Assembly: GCA_005784505.1 (NCBI GenBank)
Contig: VCAZ01000063.1
Span: forward strand, 829,501 to 893,500
DNA from: Bagarius yarrelli
Lineage: Eukaryota > Chordata > Actinopteri > Siluriformes > Sisoridae
DNA length: 64,000 bases
Reading direction: 5' to 3'
Shown in pieces: positions 61,937 to 64,000 of this stretch (position 1 is its first letter; every line of letters begins with the position of its first letter). The notes beneath the pieces were generated by a model. That model made no database searches. It saw nothing but the letters and a program-made list of their open reading frames with translations, and was not told where the DNA came from. The translations under genes and the position numbers were made by a program.

Positions 61937-63935
61937 GTTAGTAGAATCCCACCTTTCCTGTCTTTGGATCTACGTAGGACAGAGTGTGTTTCCTCCAGTG
62001 CTGCTCAAACGGCTTCTTCTGTTGTCCCTGCAACGGTTTCGAGTAGTCGTACTCGTCCACACGCGTCTAGATAAAGTTAAAAACATGGTTGTTCTTATTA
62101 AAAGGTGTCTAAAGGTGTTCTCTGTGAACTGGTTTACCGGTGGAAACAGTGTGGTGTTTCAGCTGTTAAGTGTAGCACTTGCTTTAAAATCTTCTCGAGC
62201 GTGAGCTCCCCTGCTCTCTTTGCGCGCCTCGGCGGCATGGATCGTCTGCACGCCGTTCAGCATCAGGTTCTGCAGCTCCAGGGTCTCCACTAGGTCAGTG
62301 TTCCATACGATACCTGAAACGCGCCAACAGCAGTGAAACATCACACTGTGTGAAATTCACAAACATCTTTCAATTAAAGGATTTCTTTCATTCTGATTCT
62401 GAATTTTTCTCTAAAGATTTATAGAGATATTTGTACCAACATTGTCAATTGGTTTAGAATGAACCCTAATCAAACCTCTGTCAAAGGTCTTGAGGTCGTC
62501 TAGCGTCTGATAGAGGGCGTCCATCTTATCGCAACCTTCTTTCAGGACGTCTCCAGTGCGAAACACAGCTGCGTGAGACTGCATAGTCTGAAACCCAAGC
62601 GGAAGATGTGATATTAAAGCTGAGGAAATAAAATAAATATGTGACATACATAATAACAGGCGATCTCATGTCATCAGTCCTTCATGTTTCGGTCTATTTA
62701 ACTGAACCTCTTAAACATTTGAAATTAACTACCTTTTTTTTTTTAAAACCTAGAACTAAACATGTTACCTTCAAATGCTATTCACATAAAACCTGTACTA
62801 TTAAATACCTTCTGCATGTTAAGTCTGATCTCTGAAGTCCTCGTAGAGCCGTTAGCGAAACGGATTTTATCCAGATTAGCAACTGATTCCTCTCCAGCGT
62901 TCGGCTTCAGGGGCTCCAACTTTTCTCCTGTTTCAACAGAATATTAACACACGACTAAAACAGTTGCTCAGAGTTAAATAATAGTAAAAGTGAAATTAAT
63001 GTTTATGAAACAAATATAAAAGAAAAAAATAACGAAGCACCTTTCGGAAGCAACATCTGGTTATAAAGAAGAAGCATTTATTTTAAAAAAGATTCATTTT
63101 TTTGTCTTTAACTGGCTGCAGACTGGCATCATTATCCTCATCTTCATCATGTTTATCAACATCTGAAGGCACTCGTTTAAAAATTCTCTCTTTTGTTCAT
63201 GGGTATGTAGATATACATAAATAAATTTCACTTCAGCAGTTACTGTAAAGGGTTAATGGTTCTAAACAACCCTGTACTGAGGCTACTAGTGTAATACAGA
63301 CCTGTAAACATTTGCAAATGTTCCCGCTCACCTGGAGTGTTGCTTTCGGCAATGGTGAGAGCACAGGCTCTACCGAACACCACCAGATCCAGCAGCGAGT
63401 TGGCGCCCAAGCGGTTGGCACCATGTACAGAAGCACAGCCGGATTCACCGCAGGCGTACAACCCAGGCACAACCCGGTCCTCCCCGTTGGTGTGAGTGAT
63501 GACCTGCACAAGAAACCAACTCTCATATATTACCACTGCCACAGCATCAGATCATGATCAAGTGCTTCTGTTCATGCAGAGAATCATTTTGGGTGTTGAC
63601 TCCAAGTTTGTGACTGACTCATTGATTCAAATTCATTTCAAAAGCAATTTTTTTGCATCATTTACAACATGTACAGTAAACTAAAATAATTATACTGTAA
63701 GAGTAATTAACACCAATTCAGTGAGGCAGGGATGCAGACCTGTCCCTTGTAGTTGGTGGGGATTCCACCCATGTTATAGTGAACTGTGGGTAAGACTGGG
63801 ATGGGTTCTTTAGTCACGTCCACTCCAGCAAAGATCATGGCCGTCTCCGAGATCCCGGGCAGACGGGAAGCTAGCTGCTGAGGTGGGAGGTGATGGAGCT
63901 GGAGATAGACATGATCCTTCTCTGGGCCTACACCT
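61740..63935 (-). CDS. sdha: Succinate dehydrogenase flavoprotein subunit, C-terminal exons (partial)
   Basis: Catalytic FAD subunit of mitochondrial complex II, oxidising succinate to fumarate in the TCA cycle and respiratory chain. Seven exons on the minus strand: 63935-63740, 63503-63332, 62927-62809, 62587-62476, 62313-62183, 62066-61953, 61826-61740. They encode about 310 residues from GVGPEKDHVYLQLHHLPPQQ to PPAIRSY, matching human SDHA from about residue 355 to the end (664). Active-site and FAD segments are intact: VLPTVHYNMGG (catalytic-pocket His), YACGES, and SVHGANRLGANSLLDLVVFG (substrate Arg and FAD contacts). The C-terminal helix HWRKHTLSYVD is present. The N-terminal half, with the mitochondrial presequence and FAD-linking His, lies beyond 64000. 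The intron 62182-62067 starts with GC. The gene is convergent with tcf19. Confidence 0.97.
61909..61936. repeat. (CA)n tract in last sdha intron
   Basis: About 13 CA units between the last two sdha exons. Confidence 0.85.
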
Positions 63936-63969
63936 CTGAGCAAGAACAACACGTTAGAACATTTCTTTA

Positions 63970-64000
63970 GACTAAGGGGTCATCAATCTCGGTCCTGGGA
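63970..64000. repeat. Edge of a dispersed repeat
   Basis: AGGGGTCATCAATCTCGGTC is the start of a very common dispersed repeat in fish genomes; only the first bases fall inside the window, within an sdha intron. Confidence 0.4.

Overview
This is a vertebrate nuclear window, almost certainly from a teleost fish. Genes are split into many short exons, introns and spacers are AT-rich and full of microsatellites, and the repeats are fish types: tRNA-derived SINEs and several Tc1-like DNA transposons in different states of decay. An otophysan such as a catfish would fit the repeats, but the sequence alone does not settle the species.

Layout. (1) 2116-17994 (+): cic (capicua), 20 coding exons, long (CIC-L) isoform of about 2458 codons, with HMG box and C-terminal C1 domain intact. 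(2) 17995-25394: gene-free, with a long poly-T, an element bounded by 21-bp inverted repeats and two dead Tc1-like copies. (3) 25395-36134 (+): a CEACAM-like membrane receptor (signal peptide, cysteine-free IgV-like domain, four Ig domains, one TM helix, very short tail), with a spliced 3' UTR. CEACAM1 also lies close to CIC on human chromosome 19, which supports the call. (4) 38.8-45.7 kb: spacer made of repeats. (5) 46998-52334 (+): gnb3-type G-protein beta subunit, 338 aa. (6) 54720-59571 (+): tcf19 (FHA and PHD finger, 531 aa), with an E2F-like promoter and an upstream ORF that overlaps the start codon. Its last intron holds a nearly complete Tc1-like element of the DD37E type and, 34 bp away, a second, internally deleted Tc1-like element. 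(7) 61740-63935 (-): the last seven exons of sdha (mitochondrial complex II flavoprotein), running off the right edge and convergent with tcf19.

The genes do not form one pathway: a transcriptional repressor downstream of RTK/ERK signalling, a cell-surface adhesion receptor, a heterotrimeric G-protein subunit, a cell-cycle-linked chromatin reader and a respiratory enzyme. The most checkable oddities are splice signals: two GC-AG introns (cic, sdha), a duplicated splice donor in gnb3, a NAGNAG acceptor and a decoy-flanked weak donor in cic. Others are the DD37E element with four internal binding-site-like repeats and a 2.2-copy, roughly 480-bp tandem repeat. I found no clearly new biological system. 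Exon edges were set by eye from reading frame, splice signals and recalled mammalian proteins.
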